Shown: one piece after another, positions 1 through 6,239 of the stretch
Layout: every line of letters begins with the position of its first letter
Numbering within the stretch: position 1 is the stretch's first letter
NCBI GenBank assembly: GCA_030039615.1
Contig: JASHVF010000103.1
Location: 1-8,671, forward strand
Length of the DNA: 8,671 bases
Reading direction: 5' to 3'
Source of the DNA: Gammaproteobacteria bacterium
GTDB taxonomy: Bacteria > Pseudomonadota > Gammaproteobacteria > Steroidobacterales > Steroidobacteraceae
Notes under the pieces: generated by a model
Told to the model about the DNA's origin: nothing
Database searches by the model: none
Seen by the model: only the letters and a program-made list of their open reading frames with translations
Program-made: the position numbers and the translations under genes

Positions 1-717
1 GAGCCCCTCCGGATCCTGCAGCGAACGCTCGAGGCCGTAGCGGTTGGCTGCGACGAGCGGCGTCAGGTTGGCGGCGGCGTGACCCTGCTGGGTGCGCTGC
101 CAGTGCTCGCGGGAGTTCACCGGGAGCGCCGGCGGCGGCTCCGAGCCGATGGCCGTCGGGAAGAACAGCAGCTCTGCGCCGAGGAGTGCCATGGCACGCG
201 CCGTCTCCGGAAACCACTGGTCCCAGCAGATACCGACGCCGATGCGCGCAAAGCGCGTCTCCCACACCTTGAAGCCGGTGTCGCCCGGAGAGAAGTAGTT
301 CTTCTCCTGGTACCCCGGGCCGTTCGGGATATGCGACTTGCGGTAGACGCCGAGGTTGCTGCCGTCGGCGTCGAGGATCGCTACGGAGTTGAAGTAGGCG
401 TGCCCGGCACGCTCGAAAAAGCTGATCGGCAGCACCACCCCGAGCTCGCGCGCCACCGGGCTGAAGTGCCGCACGGCCGGATCGGCCGCCACCGTGTGCG
501 CCAGCGCGAGGTGGCGCGAATCCTGCTCGATGCAGAAGTACGGCGTCTCGAACAGCTCCGGAATCAGGATGATCTGCGCACCCTGGGCCGCGGCCTTGCG
601 CACCAGCGACTCCGCGCGCGCGATGTTCGCGGGCGTGTCCCAGGAGCACGACATCTGCAGCGCCGCTACCGTGACCGGACGCGGTGGCCGTTGGAAATGT
701 TGGGGATCGCTCGCCAC
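1..717 (-). CDS. aguB: N-carbamoylputrescine amidase, 5' part (C-terminus beyond left edge)
   Basis: This carbon-nitrogen hydrolase cleaves N-carbamoylputrescine to putrescine, CO2 and ammonia in the cytoplasm, the last step of the agmatine deiminase route of polyamine synthesis. The window holds the first 239 residues; the family is usually about 290-300, so some 50-60 residues lie beyond position 1. The Glu-Lys-Cys triad of the nitrilase superfamily is complete: E54 in LIPELFETPYFC, K127 in VYRKSHIP and C164 in GVGICWDQWFPE. The stretch FETPYFC and the SREHWQRTQQGHAAAN segment are typical of AguB rather than of generic nitrilases. The start is GTG at 717, giving MASDPQHFQ before the conserved PVTVAALQM strand; a GTG at 759 is also in frame. 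There is no Shine-Dalgarno, but TAGAAT lies 7 nt upstream of the GTG. It follows the oxidoreductase gene on the same strand after about 83 bp. The usual partner, agmatine deiminase (aguA), is not in the window. Confidence 0.93.
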   Translation of the reverse strand, partial: MASDPQHFQRPPRPVTVAALQMSCSWDTPANIARAESLVRKAAAQGAQIILIPELFETPYFCIEQDSRHLALAHTVAADPAVRHFSPVARELGVVLPISFFERAGHAYFNSVAILDADGSNLGVYRKSHIPNGPGYQEKNYFSPGDTGFKVWETRFARIGVGICWDQWFPETARAMALLGAELLFFPTAIGSEPPPALPVNSREHWQRTQQGHAAANLTPLVAANRYGLERSLQDPEGL

Positions 718-724
718 CGCGCGG

Positions 725-730
725 ATTCTA
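725..730 (-). promoter_or_regulatory. Putative -10 element of aguB, leaderless spacing
   Basis: The hexamer TAGAAT (5 of 6 matches to TATAAT) lies 7 nt before the GTG start of aguB, so transcription would begin at or next to the start codon. No good -35 is visible. A second -10-like TACAAT lies at 775-780 on the same strand and could serve a promoter with a longer leader. Prediction from pattern only. Confidence 0.35.
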
Positions 731-793
731 CTGGCTGTGACCTTTCGGTCGGGCCGCACCTTTATTTGTAACCGATTGTAAAGCAGGCCTTCA

Positions 794-811
794 CTCAAGC
801 TCAGGCTTGAG
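794..811. repeat. Small hairpin around the oxidoreductase stop codon
   Basis: A 7-bp inverted repeat, CTCAAGC (794-800) and GCTTGAG (805-811), has a 4-nt loop that contains most of the TGA stop of the minus-strand oxidoreductase. No U-tract follows in either direction, so it does not look like a classical terminator. It may protect a 3' end or attenuate read-through into aguB. Confidence 0.4.
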
Positions 812-1766
812 CTTTGTAGGTGGCCGCAAGCGAGGCCTCGACGAGCTCGGTGATGCGCATGGCAGTCTCGAGCGCCGTAAGTCCGGCCTCGCCGGACACC
901 ACGGGCGTACTGCCGGTACGGATGCAGTGGAGGAACGAGTCGATCTCCGCCTTGAGCGCATCCCCTTGCTCGAGGCTCTGCTCCTCGATCGTCACCGGCA
1001 GCGGCCCGGGTCCGTCCTGCGGCGTGCGCTTACGGATCACCGTCAGGATCTTCTGCTGCAGGTCGAGCGAGAGATAGGCGTCGTCCTCGAAAACGCGCAG
1101 TTTCCGCTCCGTCTTGAGGCTGACGCGCGAGGCCGTGGCATTGGCGACGCAGCCGTTCGCGAAACGGATGCGGGCGTTCGCGATGTCGATCTCCTCCGAG
1201 AACACCGGCGTGCCGATCGCGTCGATGGCGCTGATCGGCGCGCCGACGATGGTCTGGACGATGTCGATGTCATGGATCATGAGATCGAGCACCACGTTCA
1301 CGTCCGTGCCACGCTCGCGGTAGGGCGCGAGCCGGTGGCATTCGACGAAGCGCGGCGCACGGAGGAACGGGACCGCGGCGAGGATCGCGGCGTTGAAACG
1401 CTCCAGGTGTCCGACCTGCAGCACGCGCCCGGAGCGCGCCGCAACGGCGATCAGCTCGCGTGCCTGCGCGGGGGTCTCGGTGATCGGCTTCTCGACCAGC
1501 ACGTGCGCGCCGCGCTCGAGAAATTCGCGCGCGATGGCGAAATGCGCCGGGGTCGGAGTGACGACGCTGACCGCATCCACGGCGCCGAGCAGCTCGCGAT
1601 GATCGCCGAGTGCCCGGGTTTTCAGCTCCGCGGCCACCGGCTCGCGGGCCTCCTGGCGTGAATCCACCACCGCGACCAGCTCGCAGCCCGCGGCCTGCGC
1701 GTACTTCTGGGCGTGGAACCTGCCGAGATACCCGACCCCGATGACCGCCGCTCTGATTTTCTGCAT
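801..1766 (-). CDS. Gfo/Idh/MocA family NAD(P)-dependent oxidoreductase
   Basis: The gene encodes a 321-residue cytoplasmic dehydrogenase of the Gfo/Idh/MocA family, a normal length for it. An N-terminal Rossmann fold starts with AAVIGVGYLGRFHAQKY (residues 6-22), with the acidic residue after beta-2 at VVD35. The family motif VEKPIT (K93) follows, then VLQVGHLERFNAA (about 115-127) and DLMIHDIDIV (161-170) with the likely catalytic His165. The start is ATG at 1766, immediately before the first Rossmann strand. The frame stays open to 1958, but that extension is low-complexity Arg/Ser and overlaps the divergent gene. The substrate is not certain. The GVGYLGRFHAQKYA and GHLERFNAA signatures recall the UDP-GlcNAc 3-dehydrogenase (GnnA-like) group associated with lipid A sugars, but no lpx gene is nearby, so I give no symbol. 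There is no Shine-Dalgarno; CATAAT lies 9 nt upstream of the ATG. Confidence 0.92.
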   Translation of the reverse strand: MQKIRAAVIGVGYLGRFHAQKYAQAAGCELVAVVDSRQEAREPVAAELKTRALGDHRELLGAVDAVSVVTPTPAHFAIAREFLERGAHVLVEKPITETPAQARELIAVAARSGRVLQVGHLERFNAAILAAVPFLRAPRFVECHRLAPYRERGTDVNVVLDLMIHDIDIVQTIVGAPISAIDAIGTPVFSEEIDIANARIRFANGCVANATASRVSLKTERKLRVFEDDAYLSLDLQQKILTVIRKRTPQDGPGPLPVTIEEQSLEQGDALKAEIDSFLHCIRTGSTPVVSGEAGLTALETAMRITELVEASLAATYKAQA

Positions 1767-1774
1767 GACAACGT

Positions 1775-1780
1775 TATTAT
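1775..1780 (+). promoter_or_regulatory. Putative -10 element of the divergent membrane protein gene
   Basis: TATTAT (5 of 6 matches to TATAAT) on the plus strand overlaps the minus-strand CATAAT almost completely, since the patch is nearly self-complementary. It ends 11 nt before the ATG at 1792, implying a leader of about five bases. No convincing -35 and no Shine-Dalgarno are seen. Confidence 0.3.
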
Positions 1781-1781
1781 G
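1776..1781 (-). promoter_or_regulatory. Putative -10 element of the oxidoreductase gene
   Basis: CATAAT (5 of 6 matches to TATAAT) lies 9 nt before the ATG at 1766, which would give a leader of only two or three bases. It sits in an AT-rich patch of an otherwise very GC-rich sequence, inside the 25-bp gap between two divergent start codons. No recognisable -35 is present at 16-18 bp. Prediction from pattern only. Confidence 0.4.
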
Positions 1782-1791
1782 CCCGGCCCGC

Positions 1792-2205
1792 ATGGCCGCC
1801 ACGCCCCCTAACAGGACCCCCTCACCACCGGAGCGCGAGCCGCGTTCCCGCTGGTCATTCGCCCGGCTGTCGGCCGTGCAGCGCGAGCTGCTGCTTCTCG
1901 GCGCGTTCCTGCTGTTCGGTCTGCTCGCGATGCCGTTCCTCATCTGGCTGGGCGGCAACCGCGTGCTGGGCCCCTACACGCATGGCGACAACCCGCACGC
2001 CGGGCCCTGGGCGCTGTTCGCCGATTATGTCGTGGGACTGGCGCACGGCTCGGCCGTGTTCTGGGCGGTTGCGCTCGGGCCGCTGGCGCTGCTGCTGCTG
2101 GTGCGCGGGTTCTTCGCCCTGCTGCGCCTGGTACCGCACCTGCAGCGCCCCGGCCGGGTGGCCGAGGAGCGCCGTCCGGGCCGCCCGCCGGGCGCCTTCA
2201 GGTAG
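1792..2205 (+). CDS. Small two-helix inner-membrane protein, function unknown
   Basis: I do not recognise this 137-residue protein. It has a Pro/Arg-rich N-terminus (residues 1-31) and a first membrane helix at about 33-54 (LLLLGAFLLFGLLAMPFLIWLGG). A polar loop follows with the notable stretch VLGPYTHGDNPHAGPW (58-73). A second helix is at about 84-113 (SAVFWAVALGPLALLLLVRGFF), and the tail is Arg-rich. Basic residues at both ends suggest N-in/C-in topology with the loop in the periplasm. The start is ATG at 1792; the frame is open further back to 1741, but that would run into the divergent oxidoreductase. No Shine-Dalgarno is visible. It diverges from the oxidoreductase with 25 bp between starts, and its stop overlaps the 3' end of the next, convergent gene by 8 bp. 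Probably real because of the clear helix/loop pattern, but without family support. Confidence 0.7.
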   Translation: MAATPPNRTPSPPEREPRSRWSFARLSAVQRELLLLGAFLLFGLLAMPFLIWLGGNRVLGPYTHGDNPHAGPWALFADYVVGLAHGSAVFWAVALGPLALLLLVRGFFALLRLVPHLQRPGRVAEERRPGRPPGAFR

Positions 2206-2485
2206 GCCAGTAGAGCCACACCACCAGGGCGAGCACGGCCATGGTCCCCCCGTGCGCCGCGCCGCGCCAGCGCCGCTCGCGTGCCTGGCCATAGAAGCTC
2301 GCGAAGGAAACCGCGGCGAACAGGGTGAAAACCGCGATAGCGCGCACCAGGTGCGCGTGTTCCGGGGCGAAGCGCTGCTCATCCTGGGGAAGCAGCAGGA
2401 TTACGATCCAGGTCATGATCAGCCCCGAGGCCAGGGCGACGGCCGAGCCGGCCAGGATGGCGAGAAGTGCCGTCAAAGGCTTCAT
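2198..2485 (-). CDS. Small three-helix membrane protein, function unknown
   Basis: This 95-residue protein is predicted to cross the membrane three times: about residues 3-32 (a long run through ALASGLIMTWIVILLL), 47-66 (VRAIAVFTLFAAVSFASFYG) and 78-93 (HGGTMAVLALVVWLYW). The basic stretch ARERRWR (68-74) between helices 2 and 3 should be cytoplasmic, giving N-in topology, with the acidic loop PQDEQRFAPEH outside. I do not recognise a family. The first helix could also be read as a signal anchor. The start is ATG at 2485 with only a weak GGTG upstream. Its 3' end overlaps the convergent gene by 8 bp, and its 5' end diverges from prc with about 84 bp between starts. Confidence 0.65.
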   Translation of the reverse strand: MKPLTALLAILAGSAVALASGLIMTWIVILLLPQDEQRFAPEHAHLVRAIAVFTLFAAVSFASFYGQARERRWRGAAHGGTMAVLALVVWLYWPT

Positions 2486-2569
2486 GCTGTGAGCACCGTA
2501 CTTGCTAAAGGCGAACCGTACGCTCTAGCCTTACTCTAAGATTTTACCGAAGCTGTGTGGGCGGAGCCG
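2486..2569. promoter_or_regulatory. Divergent promoter region between the small membrane gene and prc
   Basis: This 84-bp stretch separates two divergent starts and is visibly richer in A+T than its surroundings, especially 2495-2550. On the plus strand the best guesses are TTGCTA (2502-2507) with TAGCCT (2526-2531) at 18 bp, or a -10-like TAAGAT at 2537-2542. None is a strong consensus match. I see no operator palindrome or riboswitch-like structure. Promoter activity is inferred from the gene arrangement. Confidence 0.4.
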
Positions 2570-4687
2570 ATGACTGAATCCCTGCGTCGATCTTCCGGCT
2601 GGATAACCGCGTGCCTGGTCGCGCTGGCGGCGCTTGCGCTCGCCGGCTCCGTACAGGCCCCGGCCAGCCCCTCGCTCCTGCCTCCGGGAGCGATCGCCCC
2701 GACGGACAGCCAGCGCGCCACGGCGCGCAAGATCGGCCGCATCCTCGAGGAGGCGCACTATAGCCACGCCCCGATCGACCACAAGATGTCGGACGTGGTC
2801 TTCCAGCGCTACGTGGAGTTCCTCGACCCGCAGCGCAGCTACCTGCTCGCCTCCGACGTCAACGAGTTCTCCGCCTACCGCTTCCAGTTCGACGACATGA
2901 TCCGCACGGGCAACATCGACCCGGCGTACCTGATGTTCGCGCGCTTCCAGCAGCGCAACCGCGAACGCATGCAGTACGCGCTCTCGCAGCTTACGACCGA
3001 GCCCGACTGGAGCGTCGACGAAAGCTTCGATTTCGAGCGCAGCAAGGCGCCGTGGCCGGCCGATCAGGCCCAGATCGATGACCTGTGGCGACGCCGTGTC
3101 AAGAACGACGCGCTCTCGCTGCTGCTCACCGGCAAACAGTGGCCGGAGGCCGCCGACATCCTGCGCAAGCGCTACGAGCGCGTGCTGAAGCGCATCGATC
3201 AGGTGACCAGCGAGGACGTGTTCGAGAACCTGATGAATGCCTACGCGCGCGCCTTCGACCCGCACTCGAGCTACTTCTCGCCGCGCAGCTCCGAGGAATA
3301 CCGCATCCAGATGAGCCTCAATTACGACGGCATCGGCGCCTCGCTGCAGGTGGTCGACGACTACGTCACCATCATGAACATCATCGAGGGAGGCCCCGCG
3401 GCGGTTGCCGGGACGCTCAAAACCAACGATCGGATCACCGGCGTCGGCCAGGGGCACGAGGGTTCGCTCACCGACGTGATCGGCTGGCGGCTCGACGACG
3501 TCGTGCAGCTGATCCGCGGCAAGGCGGGCACCAGCGTGCGGCTGCAGATTCTGCCGGGCGGCGCCGCTCCGGGAAGCGCGGAGAAGACGCTCGAGTTCGT
3601 GCGCAACAAGATCACCCTCGAGGCGCAGGCGGCCCACAAGGAGGTCAAGACCGTCGCGCGCAACGGCCGCACCTACAAGATCGGCGTCATCACGGTGCCG
3701 GGTTTCTACCAGGACGTGGCCGCTCAGGCCGCCGGGGACGAGAACTACCGCAGCACCACGCGCGATGTGGCGAAGCTGCTGCGCGAGCTCAAGGGCGAGA
3801 ACATCGACGGCCTGGTGCTCGACCTGCGCGGTGACGGCGGCGGCTACCTCCCTGAGGCGACCGCGCTCACCGGGCTGTTCATCGACCACGGCCCGGTCGT
3901 GCAGCTGCGCGATACCTCGGGCAGACTCGAGGTGCTGGACGATCCGGAGCCGGCCCCGGCCTACGACGGGCCGCTCGCGGTGCTCGTCGATCGCATGAGC
4001 GCCTCGGCGTCCGAGATCTTTGCCGGCGCCATTCAGGACTATCACCGCGGCCTGATTCTCGGCCAGACCACCTTCGGCAAGGGCACGGTGCAGAACCTGG
4101 TGCCGCTCGACCGCTGGTCGAAGGATCCGGTGAACGGCCAGCTCACCGTGACCATCGGCAAGTTCTACCGCGTGACCGGCGAGAGCACGCAACACCGCGG
4201 TGTCGAGCCCGACATCCCGCTCGCCTCGGTGCTCGACACCAAGGAGCTCGGCGAAAGCGCGCTCGAGTCCTCGCTCCCCTGGGATCGCATCGCCGGCGTG
4301 CCCTTCAAGACCAGCACGCTAGCGGCGACCGAGCCGGCCGTGGCGACGCTCGCTTCGGCGGAGGACGTGCGCGCCCAGCACGACCCCGACTACCGCTGGC
4401 TGGTGTCGGACATCGCCGCGATCGACACCATGCGCGAGCAGAAGAGCGTGTCGCTCAACCTCAAGGTGCGCCGCGAGGAGCGCGCGCGCGAGGACAAGGA
4501 GCGGCTCGACCGCGAGAACAGCCGGCGGGTCGCCAAGAACCTGCCGCCGTTGAAGTCGGTCGTCGACCTCGACAAGGCCAAGGACGACGAGCCGGACGTG
4601 ATGCTCGATCAGGCCGCGCAGATCATGACCGACGTCGCCTCCGGGGTGCGGGCCGCACCCGCACAGAAGACCGCGCGCGCCGGATAG
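2570..4687 (+). CDS. prc: Periplasmic tail-specific protease Prc/Tsp (peptidase S41)
   Basis: This 705-residue carboxy-terminal processing protease degrades or trims proteins with non-polar C-termini in the periplasm. In E. coli, Prc processes FtsI and degrades the murein hydrolase MepS with the adaptor NlpI. The order is: signal peptide (RR at 6-7, hydrophobic 12-26, likely cut after VQA30), Tsp N-terminal domain (about 50-245), PDZ domain starting NYDGIGASLQ (251 to about 328), S41 core (about 369-550), and the basic DUF3340 tail (about 560-700). The catalytic residues match E. coli in spacing: Ser479 in RMSASASEIF, Asp490 in AIQDYH and Lys504 in TTFGKGTVQ. E. coli Prc has 682 residues, so the length is normal. 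I chose ATG at 2570, which has GGAG just upstream though only 3 nt away; an in-frame GTG at 2555 would add MWAEP. No nlpI-like gene is in the window. The stop abuts the stop of the convergent gene. Confidence 0.96.
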   Translation: MTESLRRSSGWITACLVALAALALAGSVQAPASPSLLPPGAIAPTDSQRATARKIGRILEEAHYSHAPIDHKMSDVVFQRYVEFLDPQRSYLLASDVNEFSAYRFQFDDMIRTGNIDPAYLMFARFQQRNRERMQYALSQLTTEPDWSVDESFDFERSKAPWPADQAQIDDLWRRRVKNDALSLLLTGKQWPEAADILRKRYERVLKRIDQVTSEDVFENLMNAYARAFDPHSSYFSPRSSEEYRIQMSLNYDGIGASLQVVDDYVTIMNIIEGGPAAVAGTLKTNDRITGVGQGHEGSLTDVIGWRLDDVVQLIRGKAGTSVRLQILPGGAAPGSAEKTLEFVRNKITLEAQAAHKEVKTVARNGRTYKIGVITVPGFYQDVAAQAAGDENYRSTTRDVAKLLRELKGENIDGLVLDLRGDGGGYLPEATALTGLFIDHGPVVQLRDTSGRLEVLDDPEPAPAYDGPLAVLVDRMSASASEIFAGAIQDYHRGLILGQTTFGKGTVQNLVPLDRWSKDPVNGQLTVTIGKFYRVTGESTQHRGVEPDIPLASVLDTKELGESALESSLPWDRIAGVPFKTSTLAATEPAVATLASAEDVRAQHDPDYRWLVSDIAAIDTMREQKSVSLNLKVRREERAREDKERLDRENSRRVAKNLPPLKSVVDLDKAKDDEPDVMLDQAAQIMTDVASGVRAAPAQKTARAG
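4644..4660. repeat. GC-rich inverted repeat at the 3' end of prc
   Basis: GGGTGCGG (4644-4651) and CCGCACCC (4653-4660) are exact inverted copies separated by one base, about 27-43 bp before the prc stop. As RNA this would form a stem of about six pairs with a five-base loop on either strand. No U-run follows, so a role as a bidirectional terminator between the convergent genes is only possible. It could simply reflect coding sequence. Confidence 0.35.
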
Positions 4688-5725
4688 CTACCTGAGCAGT
4701 ACCCGGAACAGGTCCCAGCAGTCTTCCGCGAGCACGTTGGGCACGTGCCCGGAGTCGTTCGGGGCCGCGCCGAGGGAGTCGCTGGTCGGACAGGTATCGG
4801 CGGCGCCGCGGTAGTTCACCACGGGCTTGAGCCTCTCGGTGCCGAGGCGGATCTCCTCGGTGAGCGCCTCGCGACTCGCGAGCAGCCGCTGGGCGCGTGA
4901 GATCTGCGCCATCAGCATGACGCATTCCTTCGGTGATCCGTAGTCGTCGGCGGCGGCGCGCCGCGCGGTCGCCTCGCGCGCCATCTGCAGCAGCGGCTGC
5001 TGGATCACCTCGAGGCGCCGGCACAGCACCTCCGCGTAGGCGATCGCCGCGAGATTGATCGCGCGGCGCGCTTCGAGCGACAGGCCCGGAAACTCGGGCA
5101 AGGCCTCGGCATTCAGGGCATCGAGCTCCGCCTGCGCCACCACCACCGAGCCCCGCGCCGCGGCCGCGGCCGCCTGCGCCTCGTGGATGCGCTTCTCGAG
5201 CGCGCGGCGCTTGAAGTAGTGCCAGAAGCGCGTCAGCTTGCCGAGTTCGCTCTCGAGCTGGGCGACCAGCGCACCCGTCTCTTCGCTCAGCGCCTGGGTG
5301 GAAGCCACCTGGGCCTCGGCGGCCTGACGGCGGGTGAACTGCTGGCGGTTGTGGAGCGCGAGGTGGAGTTTGCGCTCGCGCTCGTCCTGCTGCTTCGAGA
5401 GGTCGCCGACGAACTGCGCGAGCAGCTCGCGGCCGTTCTGCCACAGCCGTCGCAGCTGGTAGAACGCCACGGTCGAGTAGGCGGTCTCGTTGCTGCCGAG
5501 CCGTGCCTCGAGCTCGTTCAGCAGGTCCTGGACACGCGCCGTCGCGGCCTCCTGCTGCTTGAGGAGGTCCTTGAGGCGGTAGCCTTCCTCCTGCAGCCCG
5601 CCATAGGCCTTCTTGAGCTCCGCACGGTTGCGGAACAGCTCGATCACGCGATGCTCGGGATCGGCCTCGCGGCGTTCGGGACGCAGGTTGAGCTTCAGGA
5701 ATCCGAGTTGCCGCAAAGCGTTCAT
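4688..5725 (-). CDS. Uncharacterised coiled-coil protein, third gene after ppsR and yqiB
   Basis: I do not recognise this 345-residue protein. It has no signal peptide or membrane helix and is probably cytoplasmic. The N-terminal 30 residues are basic and mixed. Residues about 35-75 and 105-215 are heptad-like, rich in Leu, Glu, Gln, Arg and Ala (for example QEEGYRLKDLLKQQEAATARV), with a poly-Ala run near 184-190. They point to long helical or coiled-coil segments. Two aromatic stretches, VAFYQLRRLWQNGRELL (about 86-102) and KLTRFWHYFKRRALEKR (163-179), interrupt the pattern. A helical block GLSLEARRAINLAAIAYAEVLCRRLE (214-239) follows. The C-terminal tail (about 303-345) holds C312 and C336 and ends in an amphipathic CWDLFRVLLR. 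It starts 28 bp after the yqiB stop with no nearby Shine-Dalgarno, and its ATG lies in a hairpin arm, suggesting translational coupling. Its stop touches that of prc. Confidence 0.75.
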   Translation of the reverse strand: MNALRQLGFLKLNLRPERREADPEHRVIELFRNRAELKKAYGGLQEEGYRLKDLLKQQEAATARVQDLLNELEARLGSNETAYSTVAFYQLRRLWQNGRELLAQFVGDLSKQQDERERKLHLALHNRQQFTRRQAAEAQVASTQALSEETGALVAQLESELGKLTRFWHYFKRRALEKRIHEAQAAAAAARGSVVVAQAELDALNAEALPEFPGLSLEARRAINLAAIAYAEVLCRRLEVIQQPLLQMAREATARRAAADDYGSPKECVMLMAQISRAQRLLASREALTEEIRLGTERLKPVVNYRGAADTCPTSDSLGAAPNDSGHVPNVLAEDCWDLFRVLLR

Positions 5726-5758
5726 GAGAAATCGGGCGAGCGACCGCCCCTTCTCATG
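5723..5758 (-). promoter_or_regulatory. Two-part hairpin joining the yqiB stop and the next start codon
   Basis: CATGAGAA (5723-5730) and TTCTCATG (5751-5758) are exact inverted copies. Inside them GGGCG (5734-5738) and CGCCC (5745-5749) also pair, with a 6-nt loop. In the minus-strand mRNA the 5' arm contains the yqiB TGA stop (5754-5756) and a purine-rich GAGAAGGGG, while the 3' arm contains the ATG of the coiled-coil gene (5723-5725). The fold would hide both the start codon and the only ribosome-binding-like sequence until a ribosome finishing yqiB opens it. The pairing is seen in the sequence; the regulatory role is inferred. Confidence 0.5.
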
Positions 5759-6233
5759 CGCCAGCGGTGAGCCTTGTGCGGGATGAGAAGCGATGACCTC
5801 GCTCCACGCAGTATTCCAGCCATTTATTTAACATCACGTTGCGCGCCCAGCGCTGATCCAGTTCACGCTCCGCACGCGTGCGCAGCGCCCTGAGCACCGG
5901 CTGCGTGTGAACCGCGGCCCATTGCTGCGCCTCGACCAGATGCGCGTCATGGTAGATGCGCAGCCGCATGTCCGGGTAGCGGCTGGCCCCGTGCGCCTCC
6001 GGCAGCAGATAGCTGAGCGCGACCGTGCTGGTGTACGGGGAACGCTCGGTCACCGTGAGAAGGAGATCACAATCGCCGGCGACCGCCGAGCGGTGCGCTC
6101 CGCTCAGTGCGGCGAGGCTGTCGGCCAGCCATCCGAGCCGGACGAAGTTGCTCTCGTAGAGTCCCATCAGCGCGACGAAGCTGCGCGGCCGGGCGCGCCA
6201 GGAGACTCGAGTCAGTGTGTCGGTCGCGAGCAC
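5754..6233 (-). CDS. yqiB: YqiB/DUF1249 family protein
   Basis: This 159-residue soluble protein belongs to the DUF1249 family typified by E. coli YqiB (140 residues), whose molecular function is not established. Matching features, in order, are the opening FVALMGLYESNFVRLGWL (19-36, aligned with the E. coli MMRLCEMNFSQLRRLL region), the LLLTVTERSPYTSTVAL strand pair (57-73), the family hallmark YPDMRLRIYHDAHLVEAQ (86-103), and the C-terminal LNKWLEYCVERGH (135-147). In E. coli yqiB sits near nudF and cpdA; here it follows ppsR by about 113 bp and precedes the coiled-coil gene. The start is taken as GTG at 6233. The next Met (residue 23) would cut into the conserved helix. There is no Shine-Dalgarno; a -10-like hexamer ends exactly 6 nt before the GTG, compatible with a leaderless mRNA. 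Confidence 0.87.
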   Translation of the reverse strand: MLATDTLTRVSWRARPRSFVALMGLYESNFVRLGWLADSLAALSGAHRSAVAGDCDLLLTVTERSPYTSTVALSYLLPEAHGASRYPDMRLRIYHDAHLVEAQQWAAVHTQPVLRALRTRAERELDQRWARNVMLNKWLEYCVERGHRFSSRTRLTAGA

Positions 6234-6239
6234 GTCGCG

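Noticed and set aside
79..771. 230-codon open frame on the plus strand over aguB
   Set aside because: The minus strand carries the full Glu-Lys-Cys triad and AguB signatures in the same interval. The plus frame is its shadow.
807..1661. 284-codon open frame on the plus strand opposite the oxidoreductase
   Set aside because: It lies within the region whose minus strand encodes all the Gfo/Idh/MocA motifs. The plus-strand translation is a low-complexity Arg/Asp/Gly mix.
1767..1958. N-terminal extension of the oxidoreductase frame up to 1958
   Set aside because: The extra 64 residues are Arg/Ser-rich without structure, overlap the divergent membrane-protein gene, and precede a normal family start at ATG 1766.
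1855..2539. Open frames on both strands (1855-2382 minus, 1982-2539 plus) in the small-membrane-protein region
   Set aside because: Their translations are Arg/Gly/Gln-rich and disordered, whereas the two chosen frames give clean membrane helices with sensible charge distribution.
2531..4195. Very long open frame (554 codons) on the minus strand opposite prc
   Set aside because: It lies wholly antisense to a gene with intact S41 catalytic residues, PDZ and signal peptide. Its sequence is the Arg/Ala/Val/His-rich composition typical of antisense frames in GC-rich genes and shows no domain pattern.
5183..5770. 195-codon Leu-rich frame on the plus strand opposite the coiled-coil gene
   Set aside because: A coiled-coil gene rich in Glu, Gln and Leu codons gives a Leu-rich open antisense frame. 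It overlaps the yqiB end and has no membrane or domain pattern of its own.
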